From Desulfococcus sp. (GTDB lineage: Bacteria > Desulfobacterota > Desulfobacteria > Desulfobacterales > Desulfosalsimonadaceae): DNA of 7,553 nt. Location of the stretch: positions 901-8,453 of the forward strand of contig JAHECJ010000065.1 of assembly GCA_024641805.1 (NCBI GenBank), given 5' to 3'. Positions 1 through 6,700 of this stretch are shown in pieces (the first letter of the stretch is position 1; each line of letters starts with the position of its first letter). The notes below the pieces were generated by a model. That model saw nothing but the letters and a program-made list of their open reading frames with translations, ran no database searches and had not been told where the DNA came from. The translations under genes were made by a program, and so were the position numbers.

Positions 1-316
1 GCGAAACCTGTCCGGAATCCAGAAGCGCTTCCTTGCCGGCATTAAATGCCAGGAGCAGACGGTCTTTAAATTCCGGGAACGCGCAGTGCTCCACACAATT
101 GCCGCAGGTGGCGCAGGAAAACATGATTTCGGCGAACCGCTGGCCGGCTGAAACTTTCCCATCCAGCCATGCCCGGAGAAGCCACATTCTACCCCCTGGC
201 GAATACGTTTCAAACCGAAACGCCAGGTAGGAAGGGCAGTTGATATCCACATAATTGCCGGGCAGCTTGCAGTAGCCGCATCGGAAGCATCGATGCAGAA
301 TTTCTTCGTGTTCCAT
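1..316 (-). CDS. Iron-sulfur protein with two [4Fe-4S] sites (HdrD/GlcF-like), N-terminal part only
   Basis: The window holds the first 105 codons; the gene continues past the left edge. The start is the ATG at 316-314, one base after the stop of the FAD-oxidase gene, with GGGAGAA as ribosome-binding site inside the end of that gene. Two cysteine clusters are visible: C10-x2-C13-x2-C16-x10-C27-P and C68-x2-C71-x2-C74-x3-C78. This spacing is typical of the paired [4Fe-4S] domain at the N-terminus of GlcF, LutA and HdrD/HdrC-like proteins. In those families a CCG (cysteine-rich) domain usually follows; that part is not in the window. No signal peptide or membrane segment is seen, so it should be cytoplasmic. 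Coupling to the FAD gene suggests it accepts or donates electrons for that flavoprotein. The family is well supported; the partner and substrate are inferred. Confidence 0.85.
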   Translation of the reverse strand, partial: MEHEEILHRCFRCGYCKLPGNYVDINCPSYLAFRFETYSPGGRMWLLRAWLDGKVSAGQRFAEIMFSCATCGNCVEHCAFPEFKDRLLLAFNAGKEALLDSGQVS

Positions 317-317
317 A

Positions 318-1697
318 TTATTTCTCCCAGTTGCCCGGATTCATGATGTGGTTGGGGTCCAGCACGGATCTGATGCGGCCCATGAGCGCAAACGTATTCG
401 GATCCATCTTTTCGATGATCTGTTTTTGCGCCGGCAGTTCGGCTTTCCAGGGGATTCCCCCGATTTTAAGGGCCGCCGTGTTGGTGGCTTCCAGGGCCTC
501 GGATGCCCGCTTGACGTCCTCTGCGTCCGCCCTGTTGAATGCGTAAGCAAAAAAGAACATCATGGAATGTCCAGCCCCGATAATGCGTGCCCCCAGGGAA
601 TACCCGACATTGAATTTTTCCGCGATGGCCAGGCCGGCGCGATAGGCTGCCGGAAAATGCTCAATGGCCATGATCGCTCCCACATATTCAAACCCGCCAC
701 CCTTTCGAAGATCCGCAAACCGGGCCAGATCCGGTGACGGGATTTTTAAAAACCGGCCTTTCTGAGGCGGCGGCAAGGGTAAAAATCCGGCGATTTTCCG
801 GTCGATATATTCCCGCACGGACGCCTGCATCAGATTCCGCTTAAAGGTCAATTCTTTTTTCGAGTGCGCCCCGTATGCAATATTGATATGCAAAAATCCC
901 CGGGCCCAGTCCGGTTTCGGCGACATCCAGGGCGTCATATCCTCCGCCACCTGGGTGCTGGTCAGTTTTGATATCATATCCGGCATCAAATCCGCATCTT
1001 CAGATACGAAAATCAGCACGTCATTATGTTTATAATTGGGGAACAGCTTAATCCCCAAACGGGTGACAATGCCGGTGGTCCCAGACCATCCCAGAAACAA
1101 TCCGGACAGGTCCGGCAGCGGCGACCGGCCGAACCAGTCCGGAGACACACTGCAGGCGCCGGTTCGGATGATCTCGCCGGAAGGAAGCACCACCTCCATG
1201 CCTGTGAGCATGTCGGAATGGGAACCGCCCAGCACCGACAGATGCCCGGAACCGTGAATACAGACATTGCCCGCCAGGGTGGCAATGGGCGGGGCATCCG
1301 GCATGGAATGTTTCAACCCTGGATGATGTTTTTTCAGGTAGGCCTTGAGCATTCCCTGGGAAGCGCCGCCCTCCACCACCGCATACCGGCTGATCGGGTT
1401 CACCACTATGATGCGGTTCATGCGCTTCATATCTAAAATGATGCCGCCCTTTAAGGCCCGGGTCAGGCCGGACAGGACCAGCCCGGCGCCCATGGGGACC
1501 ACCGGGACTTTCAATTCATTGGCCAGCCGGACGATCTGCTGAACTTCGTCACTATTTTTCGGCATGACCACGGCGTCCGGAACCGCCGGCGGCATGGTTC
1601 CCTGGTCCATGGAATACAGATACCGTTCCTCGGCTTCCCCGGAAACAAAGCGAGGGCCAACGATTTTTTCCAGTCGGGTGATCAGATCGGTTGTCAT
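318..1697 (-). CDS. FAD-binding oxidoreductase, GlcD / D-2-hydroxy-acid dehydrogenase type
   Basis: A 459-residue flavoprotein of the PCMH/FAD_binding_4 type with an FAD-oxidase C-terminal domain. Residues about 40-220 form the FAD domain: PVVPMGAG (65-72) with a following GGIILD segment, and GWSGTTGIVTRLGIKLFP (203-220), the usual end of this domain. The C-terminus ends with the family signature LDPNHIMNPGNW. Relatives include glycolate, D-lactate and D-2-hydroxyglutarate dehydrogenases and p-cresol/vanillyl-alcohol flavoenzymes. An ATG 18 bases upstream (1715) exists, but it lies inside the preceding gene; the ATG at 1697 sits properly behind GGGAGAA and is preferred. No signal peptide or membrane segment is seen. 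It lies one base from an iron-sulfur gene on each side, so a flavin/iron-sulfur complex is likely. It either oxidises or makes a 2-hydroxy acid, or channels electrons to the dehydratase/reductase encoded upstream; the sequence does not decide. Confidence 0.9.
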   Translation of the reverse strand: MTTDLITRLEKIVGPRFVSGEAEERYLYSMDQGTMPPAVPDAVVMPKNSDEVQQIVRLANELKVPVVPMGAGLVLSGLTRALKGGIILDMKRMNRIIVVNPISRYAVVEGGASQGMLKAYLKKHHPGLKHSMPDAPPIATLAGNVCIHGSGHLSVLGGSHSDMLTGMEVVLPSGEIIRTGACSVSPDWFGRSPLPDLSGLFLGWSGTTGIVTRLGIKLFPNYKHNDVLIFVSEDADLMPDMISKLTSTQVAEDMTPWMSPKPDWARGFLHINIAYGAHSKKELTFKRNLMQASVREYIDRKIAGFLPLPPPQKGRFLKIPSPDLARFADLRKGGGFEYVGAIMAIEHFPAAYRAGLAIAEKFNVGYSLGARIIGAGHSMMFFFAYAFNRADAEDVKRASEALEATNTAALKIGGIPWKAELPAQKQIIEKMDPNTFALMGRIRSVLDPNHIMNPGNWEK

Positions 1698-1698
1698 G

Positions 1699-2721
1699 TT
1701 ATTCTCCCAAAGCAATTTGCACCAGGTCGCTGACCAGAACCGGCATCAGCCCCTTCTCCGCGACTTCCTGCCCCAGAGTGGCCATGCAGAACGGACAATT
1801 GAACACACAATAGGTTGCGCCCACGGACAACATGTCATTGATATTTTTATCCACCAGTTCATCGGCCAGTTCATCCCGCTGATGTGCTCTCGGGACCCCG
1901 CCGCAGCAAAGGGCATTTTCCCGGTCATGCTTTCTTGGCACCCTTTCGGCCCCGATTTTTGCAAAAATCTCATCCAAGACCTTATCCGTTTGCGGCGACA
2001 GGCGGTTGGAGCAGGGCCGCTGGTAGACGATTTTCGCATTGATCGGTTTGATGCTGTCTTTTAAAACATTCAAACGCTGGTTATAATAATCAAATTGATG
2101 AATCGGCTTAAAAGGGACCTCGATACCATAGGCATCGGCAACGCTGGTATAGGTTCCGTAACACTCATCATGAAAGCAGACCAGCTCATTGGTGTCTGAA
2201 TTCTTCAGGTAAAAGGACATGATATTATCGATCATCAATGGAACGCGCTCGCGGATGATGGAATTTTTCGCAAAATGAAGCCACATGATATTACAAAAAA
2301 TATCGGTGCCCACAATGGTGGTGGCCCCTTCAAACAATTTGCCCCGAACGCAACCGGTCAGCATGGGAAACGCGCACATATCCACCACCGGTCCGGAAAC
2401 CGCCTGCGGGGCAATTCTTCCTCTGGGAGCCATCATGCGCAACTGCTCTTCAACGATCGGCTTAGGGGCAGGTAAAATCCCCTTTTCCTCCTGGCGCTCC
2501 ACCAGCAGATAAAACGGATTGTTTTCAAACGGGCAGTATTCCTGGCACGCGTAGCAGGTCAGGCACTGGGTCAGCACCCGACTGTCCCTGCCGTCATTGA
2601 TCTTTAATTTTTCTTCCCGGGCTTCGCTAATATCGGTAAAGGAAATATACTGGCATTTCATTAGACAATCGATGGTATCGCAGTTGACACATACGGCAGG
2701 ATCAAATTTTATTGGTTTCAC
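1699..2721 (-). CDS. Iron-sulfur protein with two [4Fe-4S] sites and a CCG domain (HdrD/HdrB-like)
   Basis: Read from a GTG start, this is a 340-residue protein. An ATG 27 bases upstream (2748) keeps the frame but has no ribosome-binding site, whereas GGAGG lies six bases before the GTG at 2721. Two N-terminal cluster sites are visible: C11-x2-C14-x4-C19-x3-C23 and C53-x2-C56-x2-C59-x3-C63-P. The C-terminal part holds one near-canonical CCG domain: C237-x34-C272-C273-x35-C309-x2-C312. CCG domains bind the unusual iron-sulfur clusters of heterodisulfide reductase or serve quinone/thiol redox proteins. The expected first CCG domain (about residues 115-220) looks degenerate: it has scattered cysteines and an HDECYG segment but no CC pair. 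The first N-terminal site has an unusual x4 spacing. One base separates it from the FAD gene, so it is probably an electron carrier subunit of the same complex. Confidence 0.88.
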   Translation of the reverse strand: MKPIKFDPAVCVNCDTIDCLMKCQYISFTDISEAREEKLKINDGRDSRVLTQCLTCYACQEYCPFENNPFYLLVERQEEKGILPAPKPIVEEQLRMMAPRGRIAPQAVSGPVVDMCAFPMLTGCVRGKLFEGATTIVGTDIFCNIMWLHFAKNSIIRERVPLMIDNIMSFYLKNSDTNELVCFHDECYGTYTSVADAYGIEVPFKPIHQFDYYNQRLNVLKDSIKPINAKIVYQRPCSNRLSPQTDKVLDEIFAKIGAERVPRKHDRENALCCGGVPRAHQRDELADELVDKNINDMLSVGATYCVFNCPFCMATLGQEVAEKGLMPVLVSDLVQIALGE

Positions 2722-2733
2722 GTAAACCCTCCG
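2719..2733 (-). promoter_or_regulatory. Ribosome-binding site that fixes the GTG start
   Basis: On the minus strand GGAGG is followed by GTTTAC and then GTG. The GTG at 2721-2719 is therefore the likely initiation codon of the CCG protein. The in-frame ATG nine codons upstream lacks a purine-rich site. Confidence 0.75.
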
Positions 2734-2795
2734 GGTTGTTATAAGCATTTACTCATTAATAGCCGGATCTGCAGACGGTGGCAAGGATATTTTTT

Positions 2796-2864
2796 AGGTG
2801 GAAGGTAGAAGGTATAAGGCTGACAGGAAAGACTTTCAGCCTTATACCTTCTACCTTAAAACCT
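2796..2864. repeat. Intergenic hairpin with arms made of 7-base units
   Basis: The two arms at 2802-2823 and 2836-2857 are perfect 22-base reverse complements around a 12-base loop. The left side reads as four in-phase heptamers, AGGTGGA AGGTAGA and AGGTATA AGGCTGA (2796-2823), consensus AGGTNNA. The right side shows the complementary 7-base period, then loses phase by one base near 2860. It begins 12 bases after the activator stop codon in the direction of transcription. There is no T-run after the stem on either strand, so it is not a standard intrinsic terminator. A transcript could fold here and alter stability or downstream expression, but that is inference. Confidence 0.85.
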
Positions 2865-2869
2865 ATTCC

Positions 2870-3634
2870 CTATCTCCCCGCTAAAATCGCCGCGCCGATG
2901 GCGCCATTGACCTGGGCATATTCCGACACCTGGATAGTCGTTTCCAGCTTGCTTTCCAGCGCCCGGACCGCGCCGATATTTTTTGCTACCCCGCCGGTCA
3001 TCATTACCGGTTCCACGACTCCCACACGTTTGGCCAGGGCGGAAACCCGTGAAGCAACGGATTCATGAATACCCGCGATGATATTTTCCCGGGTTTCACC
3101 TTTTGAGATCAGCGAAATCACTTCCGATTCAGCAAAAACCGTACAGATGCTGCTGATTTTGGCCGGTGCTTTTCCCTGCATGCAGATGTCGCCGAATCCG
3201 TCCAGATCGACCTCCAGGGCGCGTGCCATGACCTCCAGGAATCTTCCGGTCCCGGCAGCGCACTTGTCGTTCATGGCGAAATCGACCACCCGGCCGTTTT
3301 CATCGATTCGGATCACCTTGCTGTCCTGTCCGCCGATATCGATGATAAATCTGATCTCCGGATTTAAAAAATGCGCACCAGCACCATGGCAGGTAATTTC
3401 AGTGATCGCTTTGGTGGCAAAATCGACGCTGTTTCTCCCGTACCCGGTGGCCACCACGGCATCTATTTGTTCAACGCTGAGATCGATTTGCTTTGTCAGC
3501 TCATCAATCACGGTCTTACCGGCCTGGCTTGAATTATAACCCGTGAAAATAACTCGGGTGCCGAGAATTTTCCCGTCTTGCAATATAGCGGCTTTGGCGG
3601 TGATGGATCCGATATCGATTCCCGCAGTAATCAT
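2870..3634 (-). CDS. ATP-dependent activator of 2-hydroxyacyl-CoA dehydratase / benzoyl-CoA reductase family (BcrAD/BadFG ATPase)
   Basis: A complete 254-residue protein of the ASKHA-fold activators such as HgdC, FldI and HadI (about 255-270 aa). Phosphate-loop and nucleotide motifs are clear: GIDIGSITAK (5-14), DIGGQDSK (99-106) and MTGGVAKN (212-219). The two cysteines that bind one [4Fe-4S] cluster between the monomers of a homodimer are C125 in NDKCAAGTGRFLE and C164 in ICTVFAESEV. In this family, ATP hydrolysis lowers the cluster potential and injects one electron into the partner enzyme. The ATG at 3634 has AAAGGA about eight bases upstream. It lies 264 bases after the large-subunit gene and 148 before the iron-sulfur gene, with a heptamer-repeat hairpin on each side. 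Class I benzoyl-CoA reductases need two different, mostly longer activator subunits; only this one is present here. Confidence 0.95.
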   Translation of the reverse strand: MITAGIDIGSITAKAAILQDGKILGTRVIFTGYNSSQAGKTVIDELTKQIDLSVEQIDAVVATGYGRNSVDFATKAITEITCHGAGAHFLNPEIRFIIDIGGQDSKVIRIDENGRVVDFAMNDKCAAGTGRFLEVMARALEVDLDGFGDICMQGKAPAKISSICTVFAESEVISLISKGETRENIIAGIHESVASRVSALAKRVGVVEPVMMTGGVAKNIGAVRALESKLETTIQVSEYAQVNGAIGAAILAGR

Positions 3635-3700
3635 TTAGTTGTCCTTTATCTGAATCTTTATAAATAGTTATATATTATTCCGTCGCAAAGGCTTTCCCAT

Positions 3701-3724
3701 GAGTTGCCTCTCTTGTGGCAACTC
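3701..3724. repeat. Perfect 8-base stem hairpin in the gap before the activator gene
   Basis: GAGTTGCC (3701-3708) and GGCAACTC (3717-3724) are exact reverse complements around an 8-base loop. The site is 66 bases upstream of the activator start, inside the likely transcript. No T-run follows on either strand, so it is not a classic terminator. It could be an RNA processing or stability element, or a protein-binding site. Confidence 0.6.
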
Positions 3725-3772
3725 GGGTAATCAGCAAAAAATTTCAAACCATATTATTTATCGTGTGGTTCT

Positions 3773-3845
3773 CAGGTGTCAGTGTTCAGGTTTCAGTTTC
3801 ATTGTTTGTCCCTTACTCCTGAAACCTGACACCTGGAATCTGTAT
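3773..3845. repeat. Second intergenic hairpin built of 7-base units
   Basis: The left side is four heptamers in phase: CAGGTGT, CAGTGTT, CAGGTTT, CAGTTTC (3773-3800). The right side is CCTGAAA, CCTGACA, CCTGGAA, TCTGTAT (3818-3845). The pairs 3786-3796/3819-3829 (11 bases) and 3773-3782/3826-3835 (10 bases) are exact reverse complements. The right arm therefore equals the left arm minus one heptamer, as expected from slippage. It lies between the large-subunit gene and the activator gene. The unit shares the AGGT core and 7-base period of the repeat at 2796-2864. Confidence 0.8.
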
Positions 3846-3898
3846 TTCATCAGTTAAAAAAATTCATTTATCATTCGGCAAAAAAATTTTCAAACAAC

Positions 3899-5137
3899 TC
3901 AGGATTTAAGCGTCTCCATAAACGCATCGATTCTGGTCTCAATCTGGCTTTCAGAAAAACTTCGTGCATCCACCATATCGGCTTCGATGATCAGCGTCGG
4001 CAGTTTCAGCTCTTTCATGACCAGTTTCTGCAGATCATACTGACCCAGAGAATAGGGCTTGCAGCTCCTGTTGGAATGCATGACCAGGCCGTCCACATCA
4101 TACTTTTTGATCAATTTTTTCAAGGTTTCCAGCATAATATCCAGCGACACGTTAATGTAAACACTGGAATATGCCACGGCGCCGGTCTCAATAAAATTGT
4201 CCTCGTCAATCAGATCCATGACCCCGCTCCATGCGGATGTATACGTATCCCCCACCAGACAGGCATTATGGGACGCAAATTTATCGGACAGCCACTTGGT
4301 CCGGTACCATACCGGCAGGTTATCCCACAATAGCCGGTATTTTTCATTGGGGACCATGGCAATCCCGTCGGTAATCCGCTGGTTCATCTCATCCCTGAGC
4401 TGTTTATAATAATCCACGGCAATCTTTGTGCCGCGAAGAGTGACGATCAGCGCCAGGTGAAAAAACGCATCAAAGGCCGTCATGGGCGCAGGTTTGTGAG
4501 CGGCAGTGTCGAGCACCTCCTGCCAGAGCCGGAGTCCCTGCACCGCCAGCTTGCTGACCTCATGCATGCGGTCGAAATCCATCTTTTTGCCGCATTGTTT
4601 TTCCAGAAAATCAATATATTCATATGTCTGGGCAATGACATATTTTCTTGAAGCTTCGGACATCTCGGTGTGAATAAACGGGGTATCGAGAATAAACAGG
4701 GGAACATTATAGTACCGGGCCGCTACTTCATACCATTTCAACACCGTCCCGCAGATGTTGTTGCAGCAGACCAGGAAATCCGGTTTCGGCAGCCCGCCAA
4801 TGGGCCCCCCGTTAGTGACGGAACACGCGATGTCCGACCGCGCATAGGAGCATAAATCCCTAGAATACCCCATTTCCTCGGCTTTTTCACACAAGTCCAC
4901 CCCCATTTTGGAGGCACCGACCATGGCGCCGTGATTCTCCGGATAAACCGGGATCACATCCATGGCGATCAGAAATTCCACCGGCCCCCCGCTGGTGATC
5001 CAGGCGACCTTCTTGCCGGTTTCACGGGCGGTTTTCGCCTCGATATAATAGGTGGTCATAATTTCTTTCATTTTACTGACGGATTTGATTTTCCGTTTTT
5101 CTTTTTCCGGATCTTTCGCAATCGGTTGATCGGCCAT
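3899..5137 (-). CDS. 2-hydroxyacyl-CoA dehydratase / benzoyl-CoA reductase family, large subunit (HgdA/FldB/BcrB-like)
   Basis: A 412-residue HGD-D family protein (relatives 400-480 aa). The start is the ATG at 5137, four bases after GGAGG; an ATG 81 bases upstream (5218) has no such site and would add a low-complexity leader. Three cysteine sites match the ligands expected for one [4Fe-4S] cluster: C96 in YSRDLCSYARSD, the C124-C125/C129 group in LVCCNNICGTVLKW, and C359 in HSNRSCKPYSLGQYD near the C-terminus. The C-terminal IIEADMVDARSFSESQIETR segment is typical of the family. The first 25 residues are charged and lysine-rich, and no export signal is seen. It should pair with the 374-aa subunit as the catalytic heterodimer, activated by the ATPase encoded next. 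Whether it removes water from a 2-hydroxyacyl-CoA or reduces an acyl-CoA ring or double bond cannot be settled by eye. Confidence 0.9.
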   Translation of the reverse strand: MADQPIAKDPEKEKRKIKSVSKMKEIMTTYYIEAKTARETGKKVAWITSGGPVEFLIAMDVIPVYPENHGAMVGASKMGVDLCEKAEEMGYSRDLCSYARSDIACSVTNGGPIGGLPKPDFLVCCNNICGTVLKWYEVAARYYNVPLFILDTPFIHTEMSEASRKYVIAQTYEYIDFLEKQCGKKMDFDRMHEVSKLAVQGLRLWQEVLDTAAHKPAPMTAFDAFFHLALIVTLRGTKIAVDYYKQLRDEMNQRITDGIAMVPNEKYRLLWDNLPVWYRTKWLSDKFASHNACLVGDTYTSAWSGVMDLIDEDNFIETGAVAYSSVYINVSLDIMLETLKKLIKKYDVDGLVMHSNRSCKPYSLGQYDLQKLVMKELKLPTLIIEADMVDARSFSESQIETRIDAFMETLKS

Positions 5138-5309
5138 GTTTCCTCCGATGGATGTATTTTGAAAAATTGTGTCAGCCGGCGTTCTACTTTTGGATGTCGG
5201 CCTTGGCGTAAGTGACAATTAAAAATTCAATAATAAAGTTAGTATGGTTGATAAAAACTCCCTCAAACATCTATCTGCGGATGACATTAGATCCAACATT
5301 CTTGAATAG

Positions 5310-6434
5310 TTAACGAATCATATCCACAAACGTTTCGAATCGTGTCTTGAGCTGTGCGTCGGAAGGGAGCTGTTCTTCAACTTCCAGCAGAATATTCGGG
5401 ATGCCGGCATCATCTAAAAACTTTTTCAGATACGGATAGTCAAACGCGTGGGGATCACAGAATTTTAAAAACATGAATATCACGCCGGAGGCATCCCGCT
5501 CTTTAACCAGCCGGACAAGGTTTTCTCCCCTGGCTGTAGCGCTTAAATGTTTGGCCGGACAAACCATACGGGTCATATATCGATCCGCAATCGCCTCAAT
5601 CGGGTCAACGGTTTCCGCAATTTCGCCTTCAAAACATCTCGTCCCGGTGCATAAATCATCCCATATGATTTCGGCACCGGATTCTTCAAGAGCGGTATAA
5701 ATATCCGGATGATTACAGATGCCGCCGGACAGTATAATCCGCTTCTTTTTGTTTAACGTACTGTCTTTTAGGTTTTTCTTTAAGTCATCCCGTAATGCGG
5801 TCAACAATTCTAATAGTTCATCCCGATCCATCACCATCGATGCTTTGATCACATGGTAAAGATCTGCCGCAGAGATACTATCCGGGTCGTTACATCGCAT
5901 TTCATAGATTTCACCCAGGATCTCTCGCAGACGGTTGTATAATTTGACGGATTGTCGGATTTTTTCCTCAGTGACCGAGACGTGGAGCGCTGATTCCAGG
6001 TCTGACCGGAAAGTTTTCAACACATCAATCATGTAAATACGGGCACTTTCGGTATTCAATTTAACCGGAAGTACAACGTCGATATGAAACGGGAACCCTG
6101 CATTCAGCCGCCATATGTCGGACAGACGCTGGATGGAATCACAGGTATGCGGAAACACCGTTCCATCTAGGAAACTCAAATTTCCTTTCAACGCATCTTC
6201 AAGCCCCCCCCGGACCAGGGAACAGCAATATGCCTGCAGATGGGCATCCGCCATTGAAATATCTTCCTTCGTTCCGAATAAACGAAAGGGAATGCCGCCC
6301 GCCGCAACAATCAGTTCCTCGGGCGTATACGAGCAGAAATTGCCGACAACGGGCTTATCGGTGACCTGTTTTAAATTCGACGCATAGGCATACGGGTTTT
6401 GTGCAACGGCTTTTAATTTGTCTAATGCTTCCAT
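5310..6434 (-). CDS. 2-hydroxyacyl-CoA dehydratase / benzoyl-CoA reductase family, small subunit (HgdB/FldC/BcrC-like)
   Basis: A 374-residue HGD-D protein, the usual length for HgdB, FldC, HadC and BcrC (about 370-390 aa). Candidate cluster cysteines are C70/C71 in LQAYCCSLVRGG, C98 in FPHTCDSIQR and C326 in FLKFCDPHAFDYPYLK; the same three-site layout appears in the large subunit. Earlier motifs include PVVGNFCSYTPEELIVAAGG (28-47), the common N-terminal fold of the family, and IILSGGICNHPDI in the middle. The start ATG at 6434 has only a modest GGGG element before it. It is the first gene of the unit, about 225 bases downstream of a strong promoter. A single HgdB-like protein with an activator can also form a homodimeric double-cubane-cluster protein (YjiM/DCCP type), but the adjacent large subunit makes a heterodimer more likely. 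Confidence 0.9.
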   Translation of the reverse strand: MEALDKLKAVAQNPYAYASNLKQVTDKPVVGNFCSYTPEELIVAAGGIPFRLFGTKEDISMADAHLQAYCCSLVRGGLEDALKGNLSFLDGTVFPHTCDSIQRLSDIWRLNAGFPFHIDVVLPVKLNTESARIYMIDVLKTFRSDLESALHVSVTEEKIRQSVKLYNRLREILGEIYEMRCNDPDSISAADLYHVIKASMVMDRDELLELLTALRDDLKKNLKDSTLNKKKRIILSGGICNHPDIYTALEESGAEIIWDDLCTGTRCFEGEIAETVDPIEAIADRYMTRMVCPAKHLSATARGENLVRLVKERDASGVIFMFLKFCDPHAFDYPYLKKFLDDAGIPNILLEVEEQLPSDAQLKTRFETFVDMIR

Positions 6435-6646
6435 AAGTTGCCCCAGTTTTAATAATGATGAATAAACAGTTTGACGCTTCAGTCGATATTTTCAGGGTGC
6501 AGAGCTTGCCTGAATTAAGCGATTGCCGAGGCTGCCGCATCAGATACGGTAAGATCGGCGATCCCGGAGGGTTATAATGCTTGGATCCAGGAACAGGCTA
6601 ACATCCTTAAATTAATATAAAAATTATTTTCCAAAATTTAAACCGC

Positions 6647-6670
6647 TCAATTTAAGCATATATAAATTGA
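6647..6670. promoter_or_regulatory. Inverted repeat overlapping -10 and start site of the leftward promoter (candidate operator)
   Basis: TCAATTTA (6647-6654) and TAAATTGA (6663-6670) are exact reverse complements separated by 8 bases. The right half overlaps the -10 element, and the centre coincides with the expected transcription start near 6660. A repressor bound here would block the promoter. AT-richness raises the chance that the symmetry is accidental. Confidence 0.5.
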
Positions 6671-6695
6671 TACCCTGAGTCCCAAGCACTGTCAA
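6667..6695 (-). promoter_or_regulatory. Sigma70-type promoter of the six-gene minus-strand unit
   Basis: On the minus strand the -35 is TTGACA (6695-6690), a perfect consensus. It is followed by a 17-base spacer and TATCAA (6672-6667) as -10, matching four of six consensus bases. Transcription would start near 6660 and leave a leader of about 225 bases before the small-subunit ATG. Confidence 0.7.
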
Positions 6696-6700
6696 GCTAA

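Noticed and set aside
33..230. 65-codon rightward open frame
   Set aside because: It lies antisense to the iron-sulfur gene, whose cysteine motifs are intact; its own translation shows no domain.
1564..2064. 166-codon rightward open frame
   Set aside because: It is antisense across two well-supported genes and their one-base junction, with no plausible ribosome-binding site or domain.
2796..3845. CRISPR array or intrinsic terminators at the heptamer repeats
   Set aside because: The units are only 7 bases with no spacers, and neither hairpin is followed by a T-run on the transcribed strand.
5161..5220. Interrupted inverted repeat AATTGT/ACAATT in the gap before the large-subunit gene
   Set aside because: Only about eight pairs with a bulge and a loop near 40 bases; too weak to call a regulatory element.
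6355..6540. 61-codon leftward open frame in the leader of the small-subunit gene
   Set aside because: It overlaps the start of the small-subunit gene in another frame, has no good ribosome-binding site and no recognisable motif.
6577..6615. 12-residue rightward mini-frame preceded by GGAGG
   Set aside because: The spacing to the ATG is good, but there is no rightward promoter near it and it is antisense to the leader of the leftward unit; probably chance.
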